Source: Methanofastidiosum sp. (GTDB lineage: Archaea; Methanobacteriota_B; Thermococci; Methanofastidiosales; Methanofastidiosaceae). Taken from it: 57,250 bases of DNA. Both the position numbers and the translations under genes were made by a program. The stretch spans positions 1 to 57,250 of the forward strand of contig JAHKLW010000044.1 of NCBI GenBank assembly GCA_020854815.1, given 5' to 3'. Below, piece by piece: positions 49,461 to 57,250 of the stretch. The number at the start of each line of letters is the position of its first letter. Within the stretch, counting starts at the first letter, position 1. The notes under the pieces were generated by a model that did no database searches, was not told the origin of the DNA, and was given only the letters and a program-made list of their open reading frames with translations.

Positions 49461-50063
49461 ATGGTAAAAGATATTTGTATTCTAAGAGGAAGGACTATAG
49501 ATGAGCAAGAGAAATTAATCATCAAAGCTTTGATAAGAAATCCTAGAAGCAGTGATAATCAAATAAGCAAAGCGACCAGAGTTCCAGTAAGAACTGTCTA
49601 CAGAAAAAGGAAAAAATTAGAAGAAGAAGGCATTATACACTATTATCTAAATGTAAATCTAGATAAATCAGGTATTGGTAAAATAAATGCCAGACATCTC
49701 TATATCATTAAATTTAAACTTGGTCTTCCATATACTCAGTTTATCCGAGAAATTAATGAAGAAAATAACGTGAGAACTGTCTTCACCGAACATATCTACC
49801 AATCTTTCCTTGCAGAAGTCGATGGGAGAGTTGCCCTTGTAATGATTTTGGAAGGAGAAAGAGATGAGGACATAGTAGAAAACTTTAATAAAATAATAGT
49901 TCCGTCATTGAAGAAAAATCATGGTCCAGAATCAATCGAAGATGTTCAGACTATAAGACTCTCAGATCCTATCAGATTCTTCCACAATTACCTGCCGATG
50001 TTAAACATTAAAAACGGAAGAATTCGTGATGACTGGAGAGATGAATTAATTTTTATTACCTAA
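49461..50063 (+). CDS. Lrp/AsnC-family transcriptional regulator
   Basis: A 200-residue regulator. An N-terminal winged HTH (about 15-60: DEQEKLIIKALIRNPRSSDN, then QISKATRVPVRTVYRKRKKLEEEG) is followed by a ligand-binding RAM-like domain. Residues 150-200 are longer than in simple Lrp proteins. It is placed directly before glnA. With the palindromes in the neighbouring promoters it is the most likely local regulator of glutamine and glutamate synthesis. Confidence 0.8.
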   Translation: MVKDICILRGRTIDEQEKLIIKALIRNPRSSDNQISKATRVPVRTVYRKRKKLEEEGIIHYYLNVNLDKSGIGKINARHLYIIKFKLGLPYTQFIREINEENNVRTVFTEHIYQSFLAEVDGRVALVMILEGERDEDIVENFNKIIVPSLKKNHGPESIEDVQTIRLSDPIRFFHNYLPMLNIKNGRIRDDWRDELIFIT

Positions 50064-50080
50064 TTATCTTTGATTATTCT

Positions 50081-50135
50081 AGGCCATTTTTTCTTTTTAT
50101 TAGGCCTTATTAGACCTAAATTAGCCATTATAAAA
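50081..50135 (+). promoter_or_regulatory. glnA promoter with palindrome copies
   Basis: AGGCC-TTATTA-GACCT (50102-50117), flanked as TTAGG...CCTAA (50100-50119), resembles TGGCC-N6-GGCCA before the glutamate synthase genes; extra half sites are AGGCCATT (50081-50088) and TTAGCCATTA (50121-50130). TTATAAAA (50128-50135) can serve as TATA box, giving a leader of about 70 nt with the ribosome site GGAGG at 50216-50220. Confidence 0.5.
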
Positions 50136-50226
50136 CAGTAAGTATTAAATAGTAGATGATACTTCTCTTTTCTATCAAATACCTAGACAAATGGGTAAAT
50201 ATAAAAAATAATTTTGGAGGAATAAA

Positions 50227-51537
50227 ATGGACAAAGAGCAGGTAAAGAAAATAATTAAGGAAAAGAACATAAAATACGTAAGATTGCAGTTTGTGGACAT
50301 GCTAGGAATACCAAAGAACTTTTCAATATCTGTAGACCTACTAGACTCTGTATTTGAATCTGGGATGGGTTTTGATAGTTCTTCAATTAAAGGATTTACA
50401 GATATCTCGCACAGTGACAGTGTTTTGATGCCAGACCCGGATACATTTAAGATAATCCCGTGGCTTGATGAAGCAAGAATAATCTGTGATGTGTGCTACC
50501 CAACAACATTGAAGCCTTTTGAAGGTGACCCAAGAAGTCTTTTGAAAAAAGAAATACAAAAACTTGCAGAAGAAAAAATGGAGTTTTATGTTGGTCCAGA
50601 GATAGAGTTTCACTTATTAAAGCAAGAAAATGGAAAACTTGTCCCACATGATTCTGGAGGATATGCAGATTTTTCACCTCTTGATTTAGGGGAAGAAATC
50701 AGAAACAAAGCCGGACTATACATGCAAATGATGGGTGTAAAAAGTGAGATTACCCATCACGAGGTAGGAAGCGGCCAGCACGAAATTGATTTTAGATTTA
50801 AAGAAAGTGCTCTTGAAGCAGCCGATGATGTTATCACATATAAGCAGGTCGTAAAAAACATAGCTGCTAAAGAAGGTCTTGTAGTTACATACATGCCAAA
50901 ACCGTTTTATGGACAAGCTGGAAACGGTATGCACTGTCACCAAAGTGTTTTCCAAAATGGAAGAAACGTATTCTATGACCCAAAGACAAAAAATTTATCC
51001 GATAAAGGCCGATGGTACATAGGTGGAATTTTAAAACATGCAAAAGCACTTACTGCTATTTGTTCTCCATCTGTTAACTCCTACAAGAGATTAGTTCCAG
51101 GATACGAAGCGCCAGTATATATTGCATGGGGATGGTCTAACAGAACAACTTTAGTGAGATTGCCTGGATACGATCCAACTAATGAAAAGGCTTTAAGGAT
51201 AGAATTTAGATCTCCTGACCCAACTTGTAACCCATATCTTTCATTTACTGCCATGTTAAAAGCTGGGATGGACGGAATCGAAAATCAGATTGAGCCTCCT
51301 GAGCCAGTTGACTATGACTTATTCGAATTATCATTAGCCGAATTAGAGGAAAGGGGTATAGAAACATTGCCAATAAACCTAGGAGAAGCAATAAAGGAAC
51401 TTGAAAATGACAAGGTAATAAGAGATTCATTAGGTAAGCACATTTCTACAAAATACATTGAGCACAAGAAAAAGGTTTGGGAAGAATATTCAATGTATGT
51501 TACTGACTGGGAGTTCCAAAAATACCTCAGATACTAA
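50227..51537 (+). CDS. glnA: Glutamine synthetase (type I)
   Basis: A 436-residue type I glutamine synthetase. It shows the D-S-S-S catalytic loop early (GFDSSSIKGF at residues 49-58), GPEIEFHLL, HHEVGSGQHEIDFRF (metal ligands), GQAGNGMHCHQSVFQNGRNVF with the His-Asn-Gly loop, NSYKRLVPGYEAPVYIAWG and RIEFRSPDPTCNPY. The adenylylation Tyr motif is not evident, as is usual for the alpha form. A strong TTTTGGAGGAATAAA site precedes the ATG. Confidence 0.96.
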   Translation: MDKEQVKKIIKEKNIKYVRLQFVDMLGIPKNFSISVDLLDSVFESGMGFDSSSIKGFTDISHSDSVLMPDPDTFKIIPWLDEARIICDVCYPTTLKPFEGDPRSLLKKEIQKLAEEKMEFYVGPEIEFHLLKQENGKLVPHDSGGYADFSPLDLGEEIRNKAGLYMQMMGVKSEITHHEVGSGQHEIDFRFKESALEAADDVITYKQVVKNIAAKEGLVVTYMPKPFYGQAGNGMHCHQSVFQNGRNVFYDPKTKNLSDKGRWYIGGILKHAKALTAICSPSVNSYKRLVPGYEAPVYIAWGWSNRTTLVRLPGYDPTNEKALRIEFRSPDPTCNPYLSFTAMLKAGMDGIENQIEPPEPVDYDLFELSLAELEERGIETLPINLGEAIKELENDKVIRDSLGKHISTKYIEHKKKVWEEYSMYVTDWEFQKYLRY

Positions 51538-51655
51538 TAAAATTTTAATTTTTATTATTTTTCTCACAGATATGATTTACAACAGAAAATTTTCATATAT
51601 TTTAAAAAATGGCCGAAATCAATCTAAAATCTTTTATATTTAAACTACTTTTATA

Positions 51656-52429
51656 ATGCAGATGTTATACCTTATAGGCCTTGGACTGTCAGAAAAAGAC
51701 CTTTCGTTGAAAGCCTTTGAAGTATTGAGTAAAGTTAAGAATATTTATGTTGACACTTATACTAATTATTTTGATTTTGACCTTCTGTGGCTTGAAAAGA
51801 AATTAGGTACTAAAGTGATCCCTCTTTCTAGAGAAGACATAGAAAAAAATCCTTTATTCTTAGATATTGCGAAATCTGATGATGTTGCACTTCTTGTATC
51901 GGGAGATCCTCTTGTTGCTACAACCCATACAGATATCCTCTTAAGGGCAATTAAAAGAGGCATCCAAACAAAAATATTTCATGCTTCATCAATTTATTCA
52001 GCCATTGCTGAAACAGGCCTCCACATATATAGATTTGGAAAAACTGCCAGCATCCCCTATCCTGAAGAAAACTTCTCCCCAAGAAGCTTTTATGACGTGG
52101 TAATTGAAAATAAAGAAAGAAATCTCCATACAATGCTATTGCTAGATGTAAAAAAGGAGAAAAATCTTTTTATGGATCCAAAGGAAGCCATGGATATATT
52201 AAAAAGAATTGATGAAAGTAGAATTATTGGAGAGATTATTATAATTTCTAGGATTGGGCATGAAGATCAAAGAATCATATATGGAGATATAGATGAATTA
52301 GTCAACTTTGATAAAGAATTCTATGGCTCACCCCCTCATACTTTAGTAATTCCTGCAGAGTTACACTTTGCAGAAGAGGAATATCTGATAAGTCTTGCAG
52401 AAATACATAAAAACAGTAAAAATAAATAA
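51656..52429 (+). CDS. dphB: Diphthine synthase
   Basis: A SAM-dependent methyltransferase of the diphthamide pathway on elongation factor 2, 257 residues. It starts with LYLIGLGLSEKDLSLKAFE, has the SAM loop VSGDPLVATTH near residue 83 and later FHASSIYSAIAETGLHIYRFGK and the late GSPPHTLVIPAELHFAEEEYL. The second ATG (51662, MLYLIGLGL) matches the family N-terminus and is about 30 bases after TTTATATT (51632-51639), so it may be the real leaderless start. Confidence 0.92.
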   Translation: MQMLYLIGLGLSEKDLSLKAFEVLSKVKNIYVDTYTNYFDFDLLWLEKKLGTKVIPLSREDIEKNPLFLDIAKSDDVALLVSGDPLVATTHTDILLRAIKRGIQTKIFHASSIYSAIAETGLHIYRFGKTASIPYPEENFSPRSFYDVVIENKERNLHTMLLLDVKKEKNLFMDPKEAMDILKRIDESRIIGEIIIISRIGHEDQRIIYGDIDELVNFDKEFYGSPPHTLVIPAELHFAEEEYLISLAEIHKNSKNK

Positions 52430-52468
52430 AAAATATTACGATAATAAAATAGCCTTGGTGTTATCATT

Positions 52469-55273
52469 ATGCCATTTGAAAATAAAAAAATAGATGAATT
52501 GACTGAAAAAATATCCGCAGTTGAAACATCTAACGAAGAAAGAATTTTGGAAATATCAAGATTACTTGATGGGTATAAAGAATTTCTCGATACATTAAAA
52601 TCACATAATGTTGAAGCTATTAAACAGTGGGAAATTGAAAAGTTTGAAGAAAAACTTCAGCAGATTATAAAAAATGTCGATATTGTTAGTGAAAAAGAAA
52701 GAACTGAATTAGAAGAGCAGCAAATCTACGATGACATTGATGAGTTAAAAGTTATTGTTTGGGATATTCAGAAAAAAATTGACTCAAATTTATTAGAGCT
52801 TAAACACAGAATTGATGAAACAGAAAAAGAACAAGAACTTACACTCCTTAATTTTTTAAGAAAAGTAAAGAACAAAGATGATATCTTTACAGAGGAATAT
52901 GTTCTTAACAATTATACTGAAGTCCTTGAAATATTCTCACTTCTTGATGTAGAAAATAAAAAACTTCCAAAAAATATATCCCCCGAACTTGAAGGTGAGA
53001 TAAATCGATATTTGTCAAATATTGAATACAGGATTGAAAAAGTGGAGGACATTCTAAAAAAGGACTATGAAATATTTTTGAAGGAAATTGAAGAAAAAAA
53101 CAAGTGCCTAGATGAGGAATTTATTTCAGAAAACTTTGATCAGACTAGAGAGATTTATTCTTCTTTGATTGAAAAGAAGAAACAGCTTAAGGGTGGAAGA
53201 GTTACACTTATTGAGAATAATCTTAAAATTTTAAGCGAGAGGATAAAAGAAATTGAAGATAGAAAAAGAATGGACCTCTTAACTATACTTGATGAAGTTG
53301 AAAAACTACTCCCTATTTTCACAGAACAATATATATTGGATAATCCCCTTGATTCGAGAGAAGTGTATGAGAAATACAGCAAAATAGGAAATACTTTGAA
53401 AGGGACAATAGACTCTAAAATTGAAGAAAAAGTTAGTAAATCTATCAATAATATACTTTCAAGGATTGAAAACGTTGAAAAGAGAGAAATTGAAAATCTT
53501 TCTTTCGTCTATGACAGGACTGGAAGAGCCCTCGAAAAATATACTGAAGATTATATTGCTGGAAACTTATCCGAGGCAGAGAGAACTTATGTTGCATTGT
53601 CAAGAGATATGCAAAGGCTATACCCAAGATTCTCCAATGAATTGAGTAAAAATATCGAGAGAAACTTAAATGATTTGTACTTGAGAGTTAAAAATATTGA
53701 AGAACTGAAGAAAAGAGAACTCGAGAACTTTCTAGAGAATTCTTACAATGCTTTAGAAGAATTTGACTATTCTAAAATTAATACAGATTTGGAGTCTGCA
53801 AGACAAATGTATCAAAAACTTCTTGAAGAAAAAAAGAGATTGCCCGCAGATCTTGAGATAGTAATTGAAAGTAATCTATCTGAAATACAGGAAAAAGTCA
53901 TCAAAACTGAAGAAGCAAAAATCAAGATATTAGAGAATTTCTTGGACAAGACCATCAATAGTCTGGAGAAGTATCCTAGAGAAAGTATAGATGCCAACAT
54001 CAAAGAAGCAGTTATTCTATACAACAGCCTCAGAAGAGAGCAAAAAAATCTCCCTGTGGGAATTGATTATGAACTTGAAAAGGCAATTAATGTGAATCTT
54101 AACGCCTTCGATAACAGAATAAAGGATATCGAAGATGGAAAGAAGGGATATGTGGATGAATTTATTGAATATCTCAATCAGAAAATGGGAGACTTCACAG
54201 AAGAAAAAATACTCGATAATCTTGTGAATGCAAAGGAAGATTTCCAAAAACTTCTGAAAGAAAAAGATGATATAGTTGTGTTTGCAAATTCAGAACAAGA
54301 AATTGAGATTGAGAAAAGGATAGAAAAAATAAGTGCAAAGTTAAAAGATGTCCAAGAAGACGAGCTTCAAAAGATTGATATTCTTTTAAGAAGAGCACAA
54401 ACTTTTGATATTAAATTTGATCAGGGTTATATTAACTCAAATCTTTTTGAAGTAAGGGATCTCTACAAAGACCTAATGAAAACAAGAAATGAAATACTTT
54501 CCATAATTGCTGAAGACAAAAGAGATGAAATCGATGAGATTCTTGGTAGGCTCAAAAAAAGAGTAGAGCACGCAGAAATAGTGAAAGAAGAAGAACTCCA
54601 ATACTTTATTAGAAGAGTTAAAGGATTATTGGATAAGTACAGTTTCGCACAGGTTCTAAGGAGTGCATCTGAAGCTAAGGACGAGTATCAGACCTTAGTT
54701 AAAGAAAAGCAGGGATTGTTACTAGAGTATGATGATCAACTCAGGCTTGAAATAGAAGCTTTAATGTCTGAATTTAGCAATAGGATAAAGGATGCTGAAA
54801 AAGAAATTGTACAGAGTAAAATCGATAAGATTGTTAATAAAATAGGTGGATTTGTTACAAGATACTCTTATGTTGAACCTTCAGACAAAGCCCTTGTTAT
54901 GGCAATGATAGAAGAATATAAGGACATAGTTGCCAATTATAAACAGTTCGAAAATGAACTTGATATGAAATCCCAAGAACTCCTAAAGGAAAGAATTCAA
55001 CAGTGCCAGAATCTAATAAAACAGATAGATTACGAAATACAGTATGAAAGGGACATCATGGAAATAAAAGAAGGATGTGTCGAATTTATAAAGATGTATC
55101 GGGACAAAGAAGTTCTGCTTTCCAAAATATGGGAAGCACAAAACAAATATAATACACTACTTCAAAAATTCGAAAGCATTCCCTTCCACAAAGATTCAGC
55201 AACTGAGCACGAAATAGTAAAGAAGTTACAGATTTGTTATGGCTTAATTGACAAATCCTTTAAGGGACTATAA
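52469..55273 (+). CDS. Large helical repeat protein, about 11-12 units of about 70 residues
   Basis: A 934-residue soluble, highly charged, helix-rich protein without signal peptide, membrane span or enzymatic motif. It is built of roughly 11-12 degenerate units of 67-78 residues: a hydrophobic first helix (for example ENFLENSYNALEEF), a turn (FTEEYVLNN-like), a helix with EAxxxYxxLxxEKKxLP, then an acidic helix ending RIKxIED. The unit edges fall near residues 116, 192, 262, 335, 411, 480, 554, 628, 703 and 775. It could be a spectrin-like scaffold or coiled-coil rod. Function is unknown; it precedes pus10 by 16 bases. Confidence 0.75.
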   Translation: MPFENKKIDELTEKISAVETSNEERILEISRLLDGYKEFLDTLKSHNVEAIKQWEIEKFEEKLQQIIKNVDIVSEKERTELEEQQIYDDIDELKVIVWDIQKKIDSNLLELKHRIDETEKEQELTLLNFLRKVKNKDDIFTEEYVLNNYTEVLEIFSLLDVENKKLPKNISPELEGEINRYLSNIEYRIEKVEDILKKDYEIFLKEIEEKNKCLDEEFISENFDQTREIYSSLIEKKKQLKGGRVTLIENNLKILSERIKEIEDRKRMDLLTILDEVEKLLPIFTEQYILDNPLDSREVYEKYSKIGNTLKGTIDSKIEEKVSKSINNILSRIENVEKREIENLSFVYDRTGRALEKYTEDYIAGNLSEAERTYVALSRDMQRLYPRFSNELSKNIERNLNDLYLRVKNIEELKKRELENFLENSYNALEEFDYSKINTDLESARQMYQKLLEEKKRLPADLEIVIESNLSEIQEKVIKTEEAKIKILENFLDKTINSLEKYPRESIDANIKEAVILYNSLRREQKNLPVGIDYELEKAINVNLNAFDNRIKDIEDGKKGYVDEFIEYLNQKMGDFTEEKILDNLVNAKEDFQKLLKEKDDIVVFANSEQEIEIEKRIEKISAKLKDVQEDELQKIDILLRRAQTFDIKFDQGYINSNLFEVRDLYKDLMKTRNEILSIIAEDKRDEIDEILGRLKKRVEHAEIVKEEELQYFIRRVKGLLDKYSFAQVLRSASEAKDEYQTLVKEKQGLLLEYDDQLRLEIEALMSEFSNRIKDAEKEIVQSKIDKIVNKIGGFVTRYSYVEPSDKALVMAMIEEYKDIVANYKQFENELDMKSQELLKERIQQCQNLIKQIDYEIQYERDIMEIKEGCVEFIKMYRDKEVLLSKIWEAQNKYNTLLQKFESIPFHKDSATEHEIVKKLQICYGLIDKSFKGL

Positions 55274-55289
55274 AGAGATAAAGATTTAC

Positions 55290-56486
55290 ATGATATTGAA
55301 AACTTCTAAGGAGATCCTTGGAGAATATATTCTTTGTGATAATTGCCTTGGAAGACAGTTTGGAAAAATTTCAATATCCACAAATGAAAGAAGAGGGAAA
55401 GTAATAAGAAATCTATTGAACTGTTTTAATCCAGAAATAATTCCTAATATAAACCAACAAAAGCCTTGTTTTCTTTGTGATAATATTTTTGAAAAGACCG
55501 AGGACATCGTAAAAGATGTATCACCAGATTTCGAGTTTTCTACTTTTCATGCAGGTACAAAGATTCCTGAAGAAATCATGAAAAAAGAGGGAATGCTAAA
55601 AGAGAAATATAATCTTCAGTACCAGGAAAACCTTAAACAAGAACTTAATAGGGAGCTTGGAAAAAAGATAGGGGCCATCATTGGCAAAGAGTTCAAAAGG
55701 GAAAAAGAAGATGTAACAATACTTCTACATCCTTATGAATCAAAGATCGAGTATGTAATTAATCCATTATTTATCTATGGCCGATACAATAAACTAATTA
55801 GAGGGATCCCACAGACTAAATGGTTTTGCAGAAAGTGTAAAGGCAGGGGTTGTTCAAGATGTGGGCATACTGGAAAAATGTATGATGAAAGTGTTGAGGA
55901 ATTGATATCCAAATTATTTTTAGAAGAAACTAAAGGTCAAGATTCCTCTTTTCATGGGGCAGGTAGGGAAGATATCGATGTTTTAATGCTTGGAAATGGT
56001 CGACCTTTTGTTCTGGAAATAAAATCCCCTAAAATCCGAGATATCGATCTTCAAAGAATAGAGCTTGAAGTAAACCAAATGAATGAGGGAAAAGTAAAAA
56101 TTTCAGAGCTTTGCTTTGTGGGCAAGGAAGTAGTTGAGAAAATAAAAAATACTAATTTTAGAAAAACTTACCTAGCAGAGATAGATGCATGCCTGACTGA
56201 AGAAGAAAAGAAGAAAATAGAGGAATTTTTCATTGACAGAGACATATACCAAGAAACCCCAAATAGGGTCATACATAGAAGAGCCGATAAAACTAGAATT
56301 AGAAAGGTTTATAAAGTTCTTACCTCTAAGGAAAATTGCTCGTCACTAGAGATATACTGTGATGGTGGACTTTATATAAAGGAACTTATCTCTGGAGATG
56401 AGGAGAGGACAAATCCCAGTATTGCAGAATTATTGGGTAAGAATATAAAGTGTATATTGCTAAATGTAATTAGTATTGAAGAGTAG
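55290..56486 (+). CDS. pus10: tRNA pseudouridine synthase Pus10
   Basis: An archaeal Pus10 of 398 residues that makes pseudouridine 54/55 in tRNA. N-terminal CDNCLGRQFG and CFLCDNIF and the later CRKCKGRGCSRCG supply zinc-type cysteines; the catalytic aspartate is in AGREDIDVLMLGNGRPFVLEI. A RTYLAEI-like block and KVLTSKENCSSLEIYC... lie in the C-terminal half. A longer frame starts at 55248 within the repeat-protein gene; ATG 55290 (MILKTSKEILGEY) is the better start. Confidence 0.9.
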   Translation: MILKTSKEILGEYILCDNCLGRQFGKISISTNERRGKVIRNLLNCFNPEIIPNINQQKPCFLCDNIFEKTEDIVKDVSPDFEFSTFHAGTKIPEEIMKKEGMLKEKYNLQYQENLKQELNRELGKKIGAIIGKEFKREKEDVTILLHPYESKIEYVINPLFIYGRYNKLIRGIPQTKWFCRKCKGRGCSRCGHTGKMYDESVEELISKLFLEETKGQDSSFHGAGREDIDVLMLGNGRPFVLEIKSPKIRDIDLQRIELEVNQMNEGKVKISELCFVGKEVVEKIKNTNFRKTYLAEIDACLTEEEKKKIEEFFIDRDIYQETPNRVIHRRADKTRIRKVYKVLTSKENCSSLEIYCDGGLYIKELISGDEERTNPSIAELLGKNIKCILLNVISIEE

Positions 56487-56494
56487 GTGTAATT

Positions 56495-56791
56495 ATGTCT
56501 AGAAAATCTCATGGTTTCAAACTCAAGACAAGAGGTAAACTAACAAAAGATGTCAGAACAAGGGGGAAAGTCCCCGTATCAAGAATTCTTCAGAATTTTG
56601 ATGTTGGAGACTCCGTGCACATTATTTTAGAACCCTCGGTCCATAAAGGCATGCCTTTCCCAAGATTTCACGGGAGAACGGGCAAGGTAGTAGGAAAGAG
56701 AGGTTCAGCTTATCTGCTTTCTATAATGGATGGAAACAAGGAAAAGACTATTATTTCAAGACCTGAACATATGAAAAAGCAGGTTTTTTAA
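56495..56791 (+). CDS. rpl21e: 50S ribosomal protein L21e
   Basis: A 98-residue basic protein matching eL21: MSRKSHGFKLKTRGKL at the N-terminus, VHIILEPSVHKGMPFPRFHG and GRTGKVVGKRG in the middle. It is followed directly by rpoF, the usual archaeal order (pus10, rpl21e, rpoF, DUF655). A GTGTAA stretch precedes the ATG. Confidence 0.95.
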   Translation: MSRKSHGFKLKTRGKLTKDVRTRGKVPVSRILQNFDVGDSVHIILEPSVHKGMPFPRFHGRTGKVVGKRGSAYLLSIMDGNKEKTIISRPEHMKKQVF

Positions 56792-56804
56792 AAGAGGTTC
56801 GTTC

Positions 56805-57146
56805 ATGATAGGAAAGGAAATAATCTCTGAAGATATTGTTCCAATAACAAAAGTTAAAGAGATACTTTCCAGTAGAGCTGAAAAAATCGAATTGGGATAT
56901 GAACAAGGAATTTCATTAGATTATACAAATAAATTCAGCAAAATGGAAATTGAAGATATAGAAAAAGCTACTGAAGAACTTACAGAAAAAGTTCCAAGAT
57001 TAAAAAAGGAAAATATAATCAAAATAGTCGATATTGTTCCAGAAGACAAGAAAGACATCGAAGTAATATTCTCAAAAGAAAGGTTAATATTGGACGAAGA
57101 TGAAGTTAAATCCATATTGGAAATTATTGCAAAATATAAAAAATAA
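56805..57146 (+). CDS. rpoF: DNA-directed RNA polymerase subunit F (Rpo4)
   Basis: A 113-residue RPB4-type subunit of the stalk of archaeal RNA polymerase. The N-terminal GKEIISEDIVPITKVKEIL and the C-terminal DEVKSILEIIAKYKK are typical; the middle is helical (IEKATEELTEKVPRL). It follows rpl21e by 13 bases and precedes DUF655, a conserved archaeal neighbourhood. Confidence 0.92.
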   Translation: MIGKEIISEDIVPITKVKEILSSRAEKIELGYEQGISLDYTNKFSKMEIEDIEKATEELTEKVPRLKKENIIKIVDIVPEDKKDIEVIFSKERLILDEDEVKSILEIIAKYKK

Positions 57147-57155
57147 GTGAAATTT

Positions 57156-57250
57156 ATGATGATGAGAACTAGTGTTTTTGAGGAGTATGGGATAGTTCTG
57201 GATTACCTGCCACAAGGTCTTCCAGGGGAAAATCTCCCACCTCATAAGAG
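57156..57250 (+). CDS. DUF655-family protein (3' partial)
   Basis: Only the first 31 codons are visible. They read MMMRTSVFEEYGIVLDYLPQ, then GLPGENLPPH, resembling the start of archaeal DUF655 (YxxVLDxLPxG). The place after rpl21e and rpoF is the family's usual location. Three ATGs in a row occur; AAGTGA lies upstream. The family is predicted to bind nucleic acid. Confidence 0.75.
   Translation, partial: MMMRTSVFEEYGIVLDYLPQGLPGENLPPHK

Overview
This is a gene-dense, AT-rich archaeal chromosome segment, most likely from a methanogenic or methanogen-related euryarchaeon. The archaeal markers are rpl21e, rpoF (Rpo4), a DUF655 gene, Pus10, DphB, Taw3, NOG1, RibL and an archaeal LeuRS. TATA boxes commonly lie about 25-30 nt before start codons, suggesting many leaderless mRNAs, while operon-internal genes carry GGTGAT/GGAGG-type ribosome sites. 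The methanogen-leaning markers are an almost complete Ehb-type energy-converting [NiFe] hydrogenase operon, a YcaO/TfuA pair (in methanogens these thioamidate McrA), DUF2124 and a DUF1699-like protein. A full set of tetrahydrofolate C1 enzymes is also present, which is unusual for an archaeon. A Methanofastidiosales-like origin would fit this mixture, but that is an inference and no phylogenetic marker was compared.

Layout. 1-4.1 kb: end of a DUF92 membrane protein, an m5C RNA methyltransferase, a CYTH protein, then a leftward operon of aryl-acid CoA ligase, 37-residue membrane peptide, Na+/solute symporter and ACT protein (to 5.5 kb), preceded by a possibly structured leader. 5.9-9.4 kb: chagasin-type protease inhibitor, a Ski2-like helicase, RibL. 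9.4-17.5 kb, rightward: NOG1, DUF2124, YcaO, TfuA, then hemL, hemC and a SUMT-HemD fusion (tetrapyrrole/F430 precursor supply), an ECF S component and Taw3. 17.5-26.8 kb, leftward: ehbA-P, whose Mrp-like membrane subunits, ferredoxins with 16 cysteine cluster motifs and catalytic [NiFe] subunits would couple ferredoxin and H2 to ion translocation. 26.9-33.0 kb: leuS, MarC, a SLC41/MgtE transporter, an unknown protein and a metallo-beta-lactamase-fold protein.

33.0-33.8 kb holds the most intriguing element: a GC-rich stretch of about 295 nt with its own TATA box, a 17-bp terminal stem, several internal hairpins and a T-run. I read this as a structured non-coding RNA whose class I cannot name. 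A frameshifted permease-like remnant follows. 33.8-37.4 kb: exported and unknown proteins plus a DUF1699/HTH protein.

37.4-51.5 kb is nitrogen and C1 metabolism. A split five-gene archaeal glutamate synthase is transcribed leftward; fhs, 5-formyl-THF cyclo-ligase, an MFS transporter, folC, folD and glyA form a THF block; an Lrp/AsnC regulator and glnA close it. The glutamate synthase and glnA promoters share a GGCC-N6-GGCC-like palindrome and the Lrp gene has a TACC-N5-GGTA palindrome, suggesting a local nitrogen regulon. 51.6-57.25 kb: dphB, a 934-residue protein built of about eleven or twelve 70-residue helical repeats, pus10, rpl21e, rpoF and the start of a DUF655 gene. I saw no rRNA, tRNA, CRISPR array or insertion sequence.
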